A DNA stretch of 64,000 nucleotides from JAFMDF01 sp965222705 (GCA_965222705.1 CBDCUO010000036.1:124001-188000), one strand, 5' to 3'; shown: positions 8,185 to 17,786, counted from the stretch's first letter. Notes: generated by a model from the letters alone, not told the origin. Made by a program: numbers and translations.

Positions 8185-9384
8185 ATGAAGAATCGAAAGA
8201 GTATATACCTAGACTATAACGCAACGACACCCTGTGATCCCAGCGTGGTGAAGGCTATGCTTCCCTTTTTTTATGAACGGCCCGGAAATGCCGCCAGCAA
8301 AAACCATTCCTTTGGCCAGGAAGCAAAAGACGCTGTGGATAACGCCCGGCACCAAATCGCTGACCTAATCGAGGTGGACCCCAGAGAAGTCATCTTTACT
8401 TCGGGTGCCACCGAAGGAGATAATCTGGCATTAAAGGGTGTATTTGAAATGTACCATCGAAAAGGGGATCACATTGTCACCGTCCAAACGGAGCATAAGG
8501 CAGTATTAGATGCTTGTAAGCGTATTGAAAAAAGAGGCGGAGAACTGACTTATTTGCAAGTTGATAAAGATGGCTTAATTGATTTAAATGAATTAAAAAA
8601 TGCTATAAAAGACAACACTATTTTGGTTGCTATCATGTGGGCCAATAACGAAACAGGGGTGGTTCAGCCTATGCGGGAAATCGGGAAAATTTGCGAAGAA
8701 AAAGGTGTTTTATTTTTCAGCGATGCTACTCAGGCAGTAGGCAAAATTCCAGTAAAACCCAAAGAGATAGGCCTGCATCTTATGGCATTTACCGCCCACA
8801 AAATGTACGGACCAAAAGGTATCGGCGCATTATATGTCAGTAGAAGGCGACCACGAGTAAAACTAAGTGCCCAAATAGACGGTGGTGGTCACGAAGAAGG
8901 TATGCGTTCTGGCACTCTAAATGTTCCGGGCATTGTTGGTTTTGGACAAGCAGCAATAATCGCCCAAAAAGAAATGATCCAGGAAGCCAAACGACTGGAA
9001 AAACTCCGAGACAAATTGGAAAACACCCTGCTAAATGAAGTCGAAGCCTGCTATGTTAATGGACACTCTTTCCATAGAATGTCCCATGTAAGCAATCTGT
9101 CCTTTCGCCATGTGGACAGCGAAAGCATTATCCGAGCCTTCAACCAGCAGATAGCTGTTTCTACTGGTTCTGCCTGTACCTCTGCTTCTCTGGAGCCTTC
9201 TCATGTTTTAACGGCAATGGGCATTTCAGAAGATTTGGCAAAGTCGTCTATTCGATTTAGTCTGGGGAAATATACCACTGAAGAAGCGATTGATACAGCC
9301 ATTCAGGGAGTAAAAAGTGGGGTTCGGCAACTTCGGGCATCCAGCCCAGTATGGGAATTATTTAAAGAAGGACTGCTGGAATGA
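8185..9384 (+). CDS. iscS: Cysteine desulfurase IscS/NifS
   Basis: It removes sulfur from cysteine and passes it, as a persulfide, to Fe-S cluster scaffolds and tRNA thiolation. The protein has 399 residues. It shows the N-terminal LDYNATTPCDPSV motif, SGATEGDN, TEHKAVLD, the PLP lysine K206 in TAHKMYGPKG and the sulfur-accepting C331 in STGSACTSASLEPSHVL. The long loop around that Cys places it in class I (IscS/NifS), not SufS. An IscA-type carrier follows 68 bp downstream on the same strand, which suggests one operon. Confidence 0.94.
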   Translation: MKNRKSIYLDYNATTPCDPSVVKAMLPFFYERPGNAASKNHSFGQEAKDAVDNARHQIADLIEVDPREVIFTSGATEGDNLALKGVFEMYHRKGDHIVTVQTEHKAVLDACKRIEKRGGELTYLQVDKDGLIDLNELKNAIKDNTILVAIMWANNETGVVQPMREIGKICEEKGVLFFSDATQAVGKIPVKPKEIGLHLMAFTAHKMYGPKGIGALYVSRRRPRVKLSAQIDGGGHEEGMRSGTLNVPGIVGFGQAAIIAQKEMIQEAKRLEKLRDKLENTLLNEVEACYVNGHSFHRMSHVSNLSFRHVDSESIIRAFNQQIAVSTGSACTSASLEPSHVLTAMGISEDLAKSSIRFSLGKYTTEEAIDTAIQGVKSGVRQLRASSPVWELFKEGLLE

Positions 9385-9452
9385 ACCTTTGAGCAGTTGT
9401 ACCTTGTTTTAATTGTTCATAATTTTGTTAAAAAAATCAAAAGCCTTAAAAG

Positions 9453-9779
9453 ATGCTATTTGTAGCCGATTCTGCCAAGTCAAGGATAGCTGAAATCAAG
9501 CAAGCTGAAAGTTATGGAGATGATTACTTTGTCCGAGTGGGCGTCACTAGTGGCGGCTGTTCCGGATTGTCTTATAATATGGATTTTGATAATCAACAAC
9601 AACCAGACGACCAAGTTTTTGAGGACAATGGCGTAAAAATAGTTACCGACCTTCGAAGCATTTTGTATTTATTTAATACCACGCTCGAATTTTCGGACGG
9701 TCTGAATGGCAAAGGCTTTTTCTTCAATAACCCCAATGCTTCGCGTACCTGTGCTTGTGGGGAGAGTTTTTCGGTGTAA
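9453..9779 (+). CDS. iscA: IscA/HesB-type iron-sulfur carrier
   Basis: The A-type carrier is 108 residues and has all three conserved cysteines: C36 in SGGCSGLSY and C100/C102 in RTCACGESF at the C terminus. These bind iron or an Fe-S cluster for delivery to apo-proteins. It follows iscS closely, consistent with a two-gene Fe-S assembly operon; no scaffold (IscU) or ferredoxin is adjacent. Whether it acts like IscA, SufA or ErpA cannot be decided from sequence. Confidence 0.9.
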   Translation: MLFVADSAKSRIAEIKQAESYGDDYFVRVGVTSGGCSGLSYNMDFDNQQQPDDQVFEDNGVKIVTDLRSILYLFNTTLEFSDGLNGKGFFFNNPNASRTCACGESFSV

Positions 9780-10202
9780 GACAGATGAGCTAATCCGGTA
9801 ACCTGCCACTCAAAAACCCTAACAGCAGCTATATGCTTGCCTTACCTTCTGGACAATGCCCGCTAAGTGCATTTGAAGAAAATTGCTCAATTTTACTAGC
9901 ACAGCGTTGATATAATGCTACTCTTACCACGATAGGTCACGGTTTGTTTTAGCAATTATGAACGCATCAGTTTCCCGAGTCTTTAACGCTTTTTAACAAC
10001 TAAGTCGAGTGCTTTAACATCTTTACAACATTAAAAAGAACATTGACTTCGTCTTATTAATGAACTTTTGTAAAATTAAGCAGCGAAAATTGTAATTTTG
10101 CATTATTTAAAGAAGAAAAATACAGATCATGGATTTTGTATGTTTTGTTTTTCATCTTTATAACAAATTAGATTAAAAATTTTTAAACTAAAAATCAATA
10201 CA
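9780..10202. other. Intergenic region before the TPR gene
   Basis: This 423-base region between two plus-strand genes holds a good candidate promoter at 10066-10100 near its right end and nothing else I can support. It is AT-rich with no long ORF, no tRNA-like cloverleaf and no strong hairpin. Confidence 0.5.
10066..10100 (+). promoter_or_regulatory. Candidate promoter of the TPR protein gene
   Basis: TTTTG at 10066-10070 and TAATTTTG at 10093-10100 match the Bacteroidota -33 (TTG/TTTG) and -7 (TAnnTTTG) boxes with 22 nt between them, slightly wider than the usual 19-20. Transcription would start near 10107, leaving a leader of ~95 nt before the ATG at 10203. Confidence 0.5.
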
Positions 10203-11522
10203 ATGAAGAAGTTAGTGCTTGGATTACTCTCTTTAGTACTTGTTTTCGGTACCCTTTCTGCTCAAGAAGGAAAAAAAGCTTTGAAAACCGCTTCCAAAGC
10301 TTATGGAGCATACAACCTTTCCCCTATGAACAATGCAGATAAGCTGCAGGAAGCTATCACGGCTATTGAAACTGCAACCACTGCAGAGGATACCAAAAAC
10401 ACTGCCAAAGCCTGGTTGGTAAAAGGAGATATTTACAATAGCATCTGTAGAAATTTTGCTACCCTTTCTCAGTTAAACCCCGCCCATAAAAAAGAAGTGA
10501 GCAATGCAGCTATTTTGGCACATGATGCTTATATGCAAGCAATGGAATATGCTGAGAAAAAATATGAAAAAAAAGACGGTATGAAAGGTATTGCTGAAAA
10601 CCAAAACTATTTGGTAGGAGAAGGGGCAACCGCTTACGAAAATAAGGATTATGAAGCTGCTTATACAGCATTTCGAGCTGCTTTGACTGCCCATGATTAT
10701 CTGGTAGAAAAAGAAGAAAAAAGCATTTTTGAAGAGGAGTCTGCCCGTCAAGACCAGATGTACTACACGGCTTTGGCTGCTTTGAATGCTCAGAAAATGG
10801 AAGAAGCCAAGCCTGTATTCATGGCATTAAAAGATGCTGGTTATGAAAAGCCGGCAGTCTATGAGGCCTTGTACAAACTGGAATTGACAACCGATAGAGC
10901 GGCTGCTTTAACTATTCTAAGTGCGGGAAGAGAAAAATTCCCCGAAGATATTTCTTTATTATTTAGTGAAATCAACCATTATCTACAAGATGGCAAATTG
11001 GATGTCTTGACGGGTAAGTTGAACAAAGCTATTGAAAAAGAGCCTGAGAATGCTTCTTTATACTCTACTTTGGGAAATGTGTATGATAATCTTTATCAAA
11101 AAGAATTAGAGGCAGGCAATCAAGAGAAAGCACAAGAATATTTTGAAGCCGCTTTTAAAAATTATAATACTGCTTTAAAAAAACAACCGGACTTCTTTGA
11201 TGCGACTTATAGCATTGGCGCTCTATATTATAACCGTGCTGCAGCGACCACTAAAGAGATGAACAAATTGCAAGATGACTATTCAAAAGAGGGGCTGAAA
11301 AAATATGATGCTTTACGAAAGTTGGTTTTGGAGCAATTCGATGAAGCTCTGCCATACTTCAAAACGGCGGAGAAGTTAAATCCTAATGATAGGAATACTT
11401 TGATCGCCTTAAAGGAAATCTTTGCCAGAAAAGATGACCTGGCTACTTCTAATGAATTCAAAAGTAGGTTGGAAACGGTTGAAAATGGAGGTAAAAATGA
11501 ATCTTCTTATTTCAATGAATAA
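10203..11522 (+). CDS. Secreted tetratricopeptide-repeat protein
   Basis: The 439-residue protein has a clear signal peptide (MKKLVLGLLSLVLVFGTLSA, then QEGKKALKTA). The mature part is helical and alanine-rich with several TPR-like units, for example ALKTASKAYGAYNLSPMNN, NASLYSTLGNVYDNLYQKEL, YFEAAFKNYNTALKKQPDFF and LPYFKTAEKLNPNDRNTLIA. TPR arrays are protein-interaction scaffolds; a periplasmic location is inferred. It appears to be transcribed alone, with its own promoter candidate and a hairpin after the stop. Confidence 0.85.
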   Translation: MKKLVLGLLSLVLVFGTLSAQEGKKALKTASKAYGAYNLSPMNNADKLQEAITAIETATTAEDTKNTAKAWLVKGDIYNSICRNFATLSQLNPAHKKEVSNAAILAHDAYMQAMEYAEKKYEKKDGMKGIAENQNYLVGEGATAYENKDYEAAYTAFRAALTAHDYLVEKEEKSIFEEESARQDQMYYTALAALNAQKMEEAKPVFMALKDAGYEKPAVYEALYKLELTTDRAAALTILSAGREKFPEDISLLFSEINHYLQDGKLDVLTGKLNKAIEKEPENASLYSTLGNVYDNLYQKELEAGNQEKAQEYFEAAFKNYNTALKKQPDFFDATYSIGALYYNRAAATTKEMNKLQDDYSKEGLKKYDALRKLVLEQFDEALPYFKTAEKLNPNDRNTLIALKEIFARKDDLATSNEFKSRLETVENGGKNESSYFNE

Positions 11523-11556
11523 ACCTGTCGGGACTTTTGAGCCTGAATGAAAAACG

Positions 11557-11594
11557 CAATCCCGCATTTTTGACTTTCTAAAAGTGCGGGATTG
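11557..11594 (+). terminator. Hairpin downstream of the TPR gene
   Basis: CAATCCCGCATTTTT and AAAAGTGCGGGATTG form a ~15-bp stem with one G-T pair and an 8-nt loop, 35 bp after the TPR stop codon. It is followed by TTGTATTTATA, not a clean T-run, so it is a probable but imperfect intrinsic terminator. Confidence 0.55.
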
Positions 11595-11619
11595 TTGTAT
11601 TTATACCCTCATAGTACCC

Positions 11620-11672
11620 AGTACTTTGTAAAAAAAATTCAAATGTCAATTAACTTAAGTTTACAAAGTACT
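11620..11672. repeat. Palindrome AGTACTTTGTAAA / TTTACAAAGTACT
   Basis: Perfect 13-bp inverted repeats (11620-11632 and 11660-11672) enclose 27 AT-rich bases between the TPR and acs genes. One arm of the same sequence occurs alone at 51660-51672. It may be a small dispersed element or a protein-binding site upstream of acs. Confidence 0.6.
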
Positions 11673-11755
11673 TAGGTGAAAATGGACTATTATCACAAAT
11701 TGCCAGTTGGTTAAGATTTCTCATTGATATAATTACCTTTTTTTCAATCTTTCCT

Positions 11756-11763
11756 TACATTTG
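11756..11763 (+). promoter_or_regulatory. Candidate -7 box (TACATTTG) for acs
   Basis: TACATTTG fits TAnnTTTG and lies 41 bp before the acs start codon, which would give a leader of ~35 nt. The -33 region is a T-run with no clear TTG. Confidence 0.4.
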
Positions 11764-11804
11764 GTTTTTTATCAATCAGACCGTCAACAAAATAGCTTTC
11801 CTTT

Positions 11805-13703
11805 ATGACTTTACAAATCAGCTCCCTAGAAGAATACAAAACTGTTTATCAAAAAAGCATAGAAAATCCCGAACAATTTTGGGCAGAACAGGCGGCAACC
11901 TTTCAATGGCAAAAAAAATGGGACGAAGTGTTGGATTGGGATTTCCGAAAACCCAACGTCCAATGGTTTAAGGGAGGCAAATTAAATATTACCGAAAACT
12001 GCCTAGATCGCCATTTAAAAAGCCGGGGCGATCAGATAGCTATTATTTGGGAACCCAATGATCCGGATGCTGCAACTATTACTTACACCTATAGAGAATT
12101 GTACACAGTTGTTTGCAAATTTGCCAATGCCTTGAGGGCCAACGGCATACGGAAAGGGGATCGGGTTTGTTTTTATATGCCGATGGTAGCAGAACTGGCA
12201 ATTGGTGTACTAGCTTGCGCTAGAATTGGGGCGATCCATTCGGTCGTTTTCGCCGGATTTTCGGCGACTGCCCTAGCAGATAGAATTAAAGATGCCTCTT
12301 GCAAAATGGTCATTTGTTCGGATTATAATGCACGGGGTGCGAAGAATATTCCGGTAAAGGAAGTCGTAGATCAAGCCATTTTGCAGGGCTGTACGAGTGT
12401 CGAAACGGTCATTGTCCATAAAAATACAGGAGCAGATATTCATTGGGAGCCCGCCAGAGATAAATGGTGGCATGATGTCATGAAAAGAAGAAGGGGACAC
12501 TGTAAAACTGCTTTGATGGATGCAGAAGATGTATTATTTATTCTTTATACTTCTGGTTCGACAGGCAAACCCAAAGGGGTTGTGCATACTTGCGGAGGCT
12601 ATATGGTTTATACTTGTTTTACTTTTAAAAATGTATTCCAGTATCAGGAAGGAGATGTGTATTGGTGTACAGCGGATATTGGCTGGATTACAGGACATTC
12701 CTATATCGTTTATGGGCCTTTATTGGCAGGAGCAACAACGGTGATGTTTGAAGGCGTACCAACCTATCCCGATGCCGGACGTTTTTGGCAAATTTGTGAA
12801 AAGCATAAAGTGAATCAATTTTATACAGCCCCCACCGCTATTCGCGCCTTAATGGCTCTAGGGGATGAATATGTTGAAGGCTATGACTTAAGCGACCTAA
12901 AGGTAATTGGTTCTGTAGGGGAGCCGATCAATGAGGAGGCTTGGAATTGGTACAGTGAAAAAGTTGGCAAGGGCAATGCACCCATTGTAGATACTTGGTG
13001 GCAAACGGAAACAGGCGGCGTTATGATTACGCCCTTGCCGGGCATTACGGATACCAAGCCCTGCTATGCTTCGTATCCAATGCCGGGCATTCAACCCGTT
13101 TTAGTAGATGCCGACGGAAAGTTAATAGAAGGCAATAATGTAGAAGGTTTATTATGTATAAAATTTCCCTGGCCTTCCATTATTCGGACCACTTATGGCG
13201 ACCACGAGCGTTGTCGGCAGGTTTATTTTTCTGCTTTTGATAATATGTATTTTACTGGGGATGGTTGCCGTAGAGATGCAGCTGGGCGTTTGCGAATTAT
13301 TGGCAGAGTGGATGATGTGATTAATGTTTCTGGTCATCGAATGGGTACGGCAGAGGTAGAAAATGCCATTAATGAACATCCGGCAGTTATAGAATCGGCG
13401 GTAGTTGGTTATCCACACGATATAAAAGGGCAGGGCATCTTCGCCTATATCATCGCACAGAAAGGGGCGGGCGGGCAAGATTTTGAAAAATCGGTCAAAG
13501 AGGTGGTTACCAAAGTGATCGGACCTATTGCAAAACCCGATAAAATGCTGGTTGTTCCTGGTTTGCCAAAGACGCGTTCTGGTAAAATTATGCGTCGAAT
13601 TTTAAGAAAAATTGCAGCAGGAGATGCTGCTAATTTAGGAGATACCTCGACTTTGCTAAATCCCGAAGTGGTGGAAATAATTAAGCAAGCGGCTGGCGTC
13701 TAA
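11805..13703 (+). CDS. acs: Acetyl-coenzyme A synthetase
   Basis: It converts acetate, ATP and CoA to acetyl-CoA through acetyl-AMP. The length of 632 residues is normal for the family. Diagnostic stretches are the P-loop YTSGSTGKPKGVVHT, DVYWCTADIGWITGHSY, the adenine-site WWQTETGG and the C-terminal KTRSGKIMRRILRK, whose lysine is the classic acetylation-controlled residue. It stands alone between the TPR gene and a convergent protease gene. Confidence 0.96.
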   Translation: MTLQISSLEEYKTVYQKSIENPEQFWAEQAATFQWQKKWDEVLDWDFRKPNVQWFKGGKLNITENCLDRHLKSRGDQIAIIWEPNDPDAATITYTYRELYTVVCKFANALRANGIRKGDRVCFYMPMVAELAIGVLACARIGAIHSVVFAGFSATALADRIKDASCKMVICSDYNARGAKNIPVKEVVDQAILQGCTSVETVIVHKNTGADIHWEPARDKWWHDVMKRRRGHCKTALMDAEDVLFILYTSGSTGKPKGVVHTCGGYMVYTCFTFKNVFQYQEGDVYWCTADIGWITGHSYIVYGPLLAGATTVMFEGVPTYPDAGRFWQICEKHKVNQFYTAPTAIRALMALGDEYVEGYDLSDLKVIGSVGEPINEEAWNWYSEKVGKGNAPIVDTWWQTETGGVMITPLPGITDTKPCYASYPMPGIQPVLVDADGKLIEGNNVEGLLCIKFPWPSIIRTTYGDHERCRQVYFSAFDNMYFTGDGCRRDAAGRLRIIGRVDDVINVSGHRMGTAEVENAINEHPAVIESAVVGYPHDIKGQGIFAYIIAQKGAGGQDFEKSVKEVVTKVIGPIAKPDKMLVVPGLPKTRSGKIMRRILRKIAAGDAANLGDTSTLLNPEVVEIIKQAAGV

Positions 13704-13714
13704 ATCAAAAACTA

Positions 13715-14644
13715 TCAATCATCCAGCCGCCAGATGTAAATTTTTTTATCCTTATAATTAATAGAAAATTTTCCTTTTTTCAAAAAAGGATAGCCCAATA
13801 ATCCGTCAATATAAAGATTGCTGGCTTGTTTTAAATGAGATAAATCTGTAAATATATATTTCATGCTATTAAAAGGCATCTTCTTAATGTTCGTGGTGTT
13901 AATGCTGACGGCTTCTACCACTTTGATTTCCTTGTCCATTCCCTGAATTTCCTCTTTAGCCGATCGCTCAATAAAAGCTTCGCTAATTCTATTGCGCATA
14001 TTTACATCCAGCACATTTACCTCCGAACCAGTATCCAAAGCCAACCACATTTTCTTTTTACCAATTTGCGCCTTGACCGTAGGCAAGTGAGCTTGCATGT
14101 TAAATGGAATAGCCGCCAAAGGGGAAGCGGCCATCCGCTTACTTTTTTTAAGCGGTAATAGCTCTAAAAGCTGATTGGGATAGTCTATCACTAGTTCGTA
14201 CTCTTTTAAAATTTTAAAGCCAATGATACCCGCAATCTTTTCGCCGGAAGCCACTTCCAAATGACTAATGTCGAGGGCTAGTGCCGAAATATTTTGCTTT
14301 TTTATACCAGACCACTGAAATTGCTGCAACTGAATTTCTCTGATTTCCAGCGATTGTGTAATCCCTCTGGCAGCTACTTTGAACCCCCTATCAGATTTGT
14401 CATTAATAATCAATAAGGGAGCGCCGGTATCTACAATATAATTGCCTATTTGGTTATTTGAAGATGCCCGAACCATTATCATTCCTTCTACTACTTTAAA
14501 AGCAGAGCTGTAAGCTAAAAAGTCACCATTACTGGCTGTTTTTTCTGCTTCCGCATTCGCATCAACAAAAGCAATATGGCTTTGTCCAAAATTTATTTGG
14601 GAGATAGATAATAATAGTAGTATGGTAAACAAGCACTTCATCAT
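13715..14644 (-). CDS. Retropepsin-like aspartic protease, exported
   Basis: The 309-residue protein has a signal peptide (MMKCLFTILLLLSISQINFG) and two halves, each with a DTG active-site triad: IVDTGAPLL (Asp72) and LALDTGSEVN (Asp204), followed by DGLLGYPFLKKGKFSINY. Two DTG motifs in one chain indicate a single-chain, pepsin-like pairing of retropepsin domains. A periplasmic or surface protease is inferred; the substrate is unknown. It is convergent with acs, 11 bp apart. Confidence 0.8.
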   Translation of the reverse strand: MMKCLFTILLLLSISQINFGQSHIAFVDANAEAEKTASNGDFLAYSSAFKVVEGMIMVRASSNNQIGNYIVDTGAPLLIINDKSDRGFKVAARGITQSLEIREIQLQQFQWSGIKKQNISALALDISHLEVASGEKIAGIIGFKILKEYELVIDYPNQLLELLPLKKSKRMAASPLAAIPFNMQAHLPTVKAQIGKKKMWLALDTGSEVNVLDVNMRNRISEAFIERSAKEEIQGMDKEIKVVEAVSINTTNIKKMPFNSMKYIFTDLSHLKQASNLYIDGLLGYPFLKKGKFSINYKDKKIYIWRLDD

Positions 14645-15009
14645 TTTCCACTTTTATTTATTTGATTCTTTATCAAAGATAGAGTTCTTTATACTCAAAA
14701 TCAAAGATTTTTCACTTTGAATTTACTTATAATTTACATTAAATTAACATAAAAGCTGCAATTGACGACCTTTTAACCTTGAATCTTGTCAGCGAATTCT
14801 AGATTCAGTCTATACCATTATAGCTATTTCAGACTTGCTAAATTCCTCCAGGTTAAATTCTTTTACGAATCTAAAAATGCTCGTTTGCGAGCTTCGCTGC
14901 AACAAGGGTATACAATTTTCATTGGAGAACCTGCAACATTATTCCAAAGCATCCTTACACCAATACAATATTTTTTTGGAAAGAATCAAACAGAAAAAGC
15001 GCTAGGCAT
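14645..15009. other. Intergenic region before the GAPDH gene
   Basis: This 365-base region lies between the divergent protease and GAPDH genes. A TTG-started frame (14786-15025) runs through it and overlaps the GAPDH start, but its composition (serine/phenylalanine mix, no family) looks like noise. I see no convincing promoter pair or hairpin. Confidence 0.4.
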
Positions 15010-16485
15010 ATGGAAAACATTCTGATAAGGAATCAAGTAGAATACTCTCTTAACGAGTGGCGAGAACAAGAAAAAACAGCCCTGGAATTATTACAAATCG
15101 CAGGAGAACTGCGCTTTGACAAGTCAATCGAATTGGTACTTTTTCGCAGGGATATCTACGATGCTCGAACCAGCACCTTGCTGAACAATCATTTGTTTGC
15201 TCAAAACTTTATTGGAAAACCTATTGCGGTGGATACGACGCTTTCTATTGCTCATGCTATTGCGTTGATTCCCAATTTGGCTCCTTGTAAAATTGATATT
15301 GGCAAACTGGCATTAGAGTGGCTACAGGAACGAAAGGATTTTAGCAATTTTGATGATTTCATCCAATTTAAACTGAAAAATTTTATCAATGTTGATCCCA
15401 AAAATCAGGTAGCGAAGGATGTAGTTTTATATGGTTTTGGTCGGATTGGCCGACTCATCGCCAGAAGACTTATTACTACTACGGGCAGAGGTGACCAGTT
15501 GCGCTTAAAAGCAATTGTGGTTCGACCGCAACTAAAAGGGCGCTATACAGAGGCTAAAAAACGAGCAGCCTTATTGCAGTCGGACTCTGTGCATGGAGAT
15601 TTTGGAGGAACGATTGAAATTGCACCAGATGGGTCTGAGCTTATCATCAACGGCAACCGCATTCAGCTTATTTACGCTAACCAACCTACCGATATTAACT
15701 ATGTACAATATGGGATCAAAGCGGCTCTGGTCATTGACAACACGGGAGCATGGAGAGACAGAACGGGATTGGAGCAGCATTTGAAATCGAAAGGGGTAGA
15801 AAAGGTGCTATTGACGGCTCCGGGCAAGGAGGATGTCCCCAATATCGTCTATGGCGTAAATCATCAGCTATTTGATGTAGAAAAAGAACAAGTATTTAGT
15901 GCTGCTTCTTGTACGACCAATGCTATCGCTCCTGTCTTAAGGATATTACAAGCTACTTTTGGAATTGAAAGAGGGCATATTGAGACCGTCCATGCTTATA
16001 CCAACGACCAAAACTTGCTGGATAATTTTCATAAAAAACCGCGTAGAGGAAGAGGGGCACCGATCAATATGGTTTTGACAACAACTGGTGCCGCAGAAGC
16101 CGTTTCCAAAGTGATGCCAGCGTTCTCTGGAAAATTGACCGGCAATGCTATTCGTGTGCCAACGCCCAATGTTTCTTTGGCTATTTTAAGCCTGACTTTT
16201 GAAAAAACCACCGATAAATATAAACTAGATGTTGCGCTAAAAAATGCAGCTTTTTACGGAGAATTGGTCGAGCAAATCCATTATTCCAATTCTACGGAGT
16301 ATGTTTCCAGCAATGCGATTGGCATGACTACCACTTCTGTTGTGGATGCACCCTCTACTATTTTGTCAAGTGATGGTAAGAATGCAACGATCTACCTTTG
16401 GTACGATAATGAATTTGGCTATTCTTGTCAGGTGGTTCGACTGGCAAAGCACCTGGCGAGGGTAAGGCGATTTTGTTATTATTAG
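15010..16485 (+). CDS. gap: Glyceraldehyde-3-phosphate dehydrogenase, long form
   Basis: The NAD(P)-binding GAPDH core begins near residue 137 (VVLYGFGRIGRLIARRL). The catalytic Cys301 lies in SAASCTTNAIAPVL, the histidine follows in TVHAYTNDQNLLD, and WYDNEFGYSCQ is at the C terminus. The extra ~135 N-terminal residues are a feature of a second GAPDH type known in Bacteroidota, often about 480 residues long. Direction (glycolytic or gluconeogenic) cannot be read from sequence. An ISL3 element sits immediately downstream. Confidence 0.9.
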   Translation: MENILIRNQVEYSLNEWREQEKTALELLQIAGELRFDKSIELVLFRRDIYDARTSTLLNNHLFAQNFIGKPIAVDTTLSIAHAIALIPNLAPCKIDIGKLALEWLQERKDFSNFDDFIQFKLKNFINVDPKNQVAKDVVLYGFGRIGRLIARRLITTTGRGDQLRLKAIVVRPQLKGRYTEAKKRAALLQSDSVHGDFGGTIEIAPDGSELIINGNRIQLIYANQPTDINYVQYGIKAALVIDNTGAWRDRTGLEQHLKSKGVEKVLLTAPGKEDVPNIVYGVNHQLFDVEKEQVFSAASCTTNAIAPVLRILQATFGIERGHIETVHAYTNDQNLLDNFHKKPRRGRGAPINMVLTTTGAAEAVSKVMPAFSGKLTGNAIRVPTPNVSLAILSLTFEKTTDKYKLDVALKNAAFYGELVEQIHYSNSTEYVSSNAIGMTTTSVVDAPSTILSSDGKNATIYLWYDNEFGYSCQVVRLAKHLARVRRFCYY

Positions 16486-16514
16486 AATCATTTTATGTAG
16501 AAAAGAGAAAAATG

Positions 16515-17689
16515 GGTTCTAAATGAATTCATTTGGTCAAAAGCAAAAAGAGTAAGACCTTGTAGCTCAAAAAATGGACGACTTACACAGCTTATTTTCT
16601 GAGTTACTAGAATTAGAATCTCCTTTTTCTCTTGGTCAAATCGACAAAGAAGTGGTGGATAAAAAGGTGAAAAGTATCACTTTTACCATTGAAATATCCA
16701 AAGAATATCGACCTAGTAAACATCATACCCTCCATTCTTATTACACTAAAAAGTGGAGACATATGAGTTTATTTCAATATCCTTGTTTTATACAGGCTCG
16801 CTTACCCGTTTTTATGGATAAACGCAGTAGAAAAACAAGTGTAATTGAAGTACCTTGGGCTCGAAAAAATAGTGGTTTTACCCTCTTATTTGAGGAAGAA
16901 ATTCTTGATTTACTTCGCTTATGCAATTGTAAAAAAACAACAGCTGAATTTTTCAATTTATATCCTCAAAGAGTTCAAACTGTTTATGATGCTTACACCA
17001 AAGATAAGTATGAACAACGGGAACCGGAAGTAGCCAAAAAAGTTGGCGTGGACGAAACTTCTACTAAAAGAGGGCATGATTATATCAGTCTATTTGTCAA
17101 TTTAGAAGACGGCGAAATTCTTGATATTCAAGATGGTAGGTCTTCTGAGGCTGTAAAAAATTATGCGGAACAATTACGAATCTTAGGAAAATCCCCTCAA
17201 AAGGTAGAAGAATTCTCTTTGGATATGTCTCCTGCTTTTACAAGTGGGGTAAAAAAGTATTTTTCAACAGCTCGAATGACTTATGACCGATTTCATGTTG
17301 TGCAATTAGTCAATCGATATTTCAAACCACTTTGGAAATCCAAAAAGACAGACAAACAACTTTTAGATTTTCATTTAAAGCAGTTTGACCAACTTTGGGT
17401 ACAACCCAATTGTCAAAAGGCAGCTGCCTTTTTTTGCTATTGGATAGACCGCACAAAAGAACTGTATAAAATGACCAGTTTTTGTAAGTCTATGCACAAG
17501 CATTTTGATAGTATTATCAACTTCGTTGAATCAAAGGTAACTAATGGCTTGCTCGAAGGAATGAATAACAAAATTCAATTCATTAAAAGAGCCGCTAGAG
17601 GCTACCGATACAAAGAAAATTTTAAAAGAATGATTTTATTCGCTTTTGGTGCTCTTTAGCTACCTGACCAAATGAAATCATTTAGAACC
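16515..17689 (+). mobile_element. Intact ISL3-family insertion sequence (1175 bp)
   Basis: The ends are 25-bp inverted repeats with one mismatch (left 16515-16539, starting GGTTCTAAATGA; right 17665-17689, ending TCATTTAGAACC). An exact 8-bp direct repeat GAAAAATG flanks them (16507-16514 and 17690-17697), the duplication length expected of ISL3. The single transposase ORF fills the element. Exact duplications suggest a recent insertion, in intergenic DNA after gap. Confidence 0.93.
16574..17659 (+). CDS. ISL3-family transposase
   Basis: The 361-residue protein has the DDE_Tnp_ISL3 core: KKVGVDETSTKRGHDYI (first Asp), EEFSLDMSPAF (second Asp region), MTYDRFHVVQLVN, and the C-terminal KVTNGLLEGMNNKIQFIKRA with the catalytic Glu. 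The N-terminal region aligns in layout with the usual zf-ISL3 zinc finger (RHMSLFQYPCFIQARLPVF...VPWARK), but the paired cysteines of that finger are absent, so the DNA-recognition part is divergent. It is complete and probably functional. Confidence 0.92.
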   Translation: MDDLHSLFSELLELESPFSLGQIDKEVVDKKVKSITFTIEISKEYRPSKHHTLHSYYTKKWRHMSLFQYPCFIQARLPVFMDKRSRKTSVIEVPWARKNSGFTLLFEEEILDLLRLCNCKKTTAEFFNLYPQRVQTVYDAYTKDKYEQREPEVAKKVGVDETSTKRGHDYISLFVNLEDGEILDIQDGRSSEAVKNYAEQLRILGKSPQKVEEFSLDMSPAFTSGVKKYFSTARMTYDRFHVVQLVNRYFKPLWKSKKTDKQLLDFHLKQFDQLWVQPNCQKAAAFFCYWIDRTKELYKMTSFCKSMHKHFDSIINFVESKVTNGLLEGMNNKIQFIKRAARGYRYKENFKRMILFAFGAL

Positions 17690-17786
17690 GAAAAATGCTC
17701 TGTTTATTCAACAAAAATGGAGAGAAAACGTAATTTTAAGCACTATATTCAATATTGAATACTTTGTAAATAATAAAATTATACTC

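Noticed and set aside
9780..10060. Possible tRNA or small RNA gene after iscA
   Set aside because: No cloverleaf arms or T-loop consensus could be found; no hairpin of note.
14786..15025. 79-codon TTG-started frame before gap
   Set aside because: Overlaps the GAPDH start, lacks a plausible start codon and has no recognisable features.
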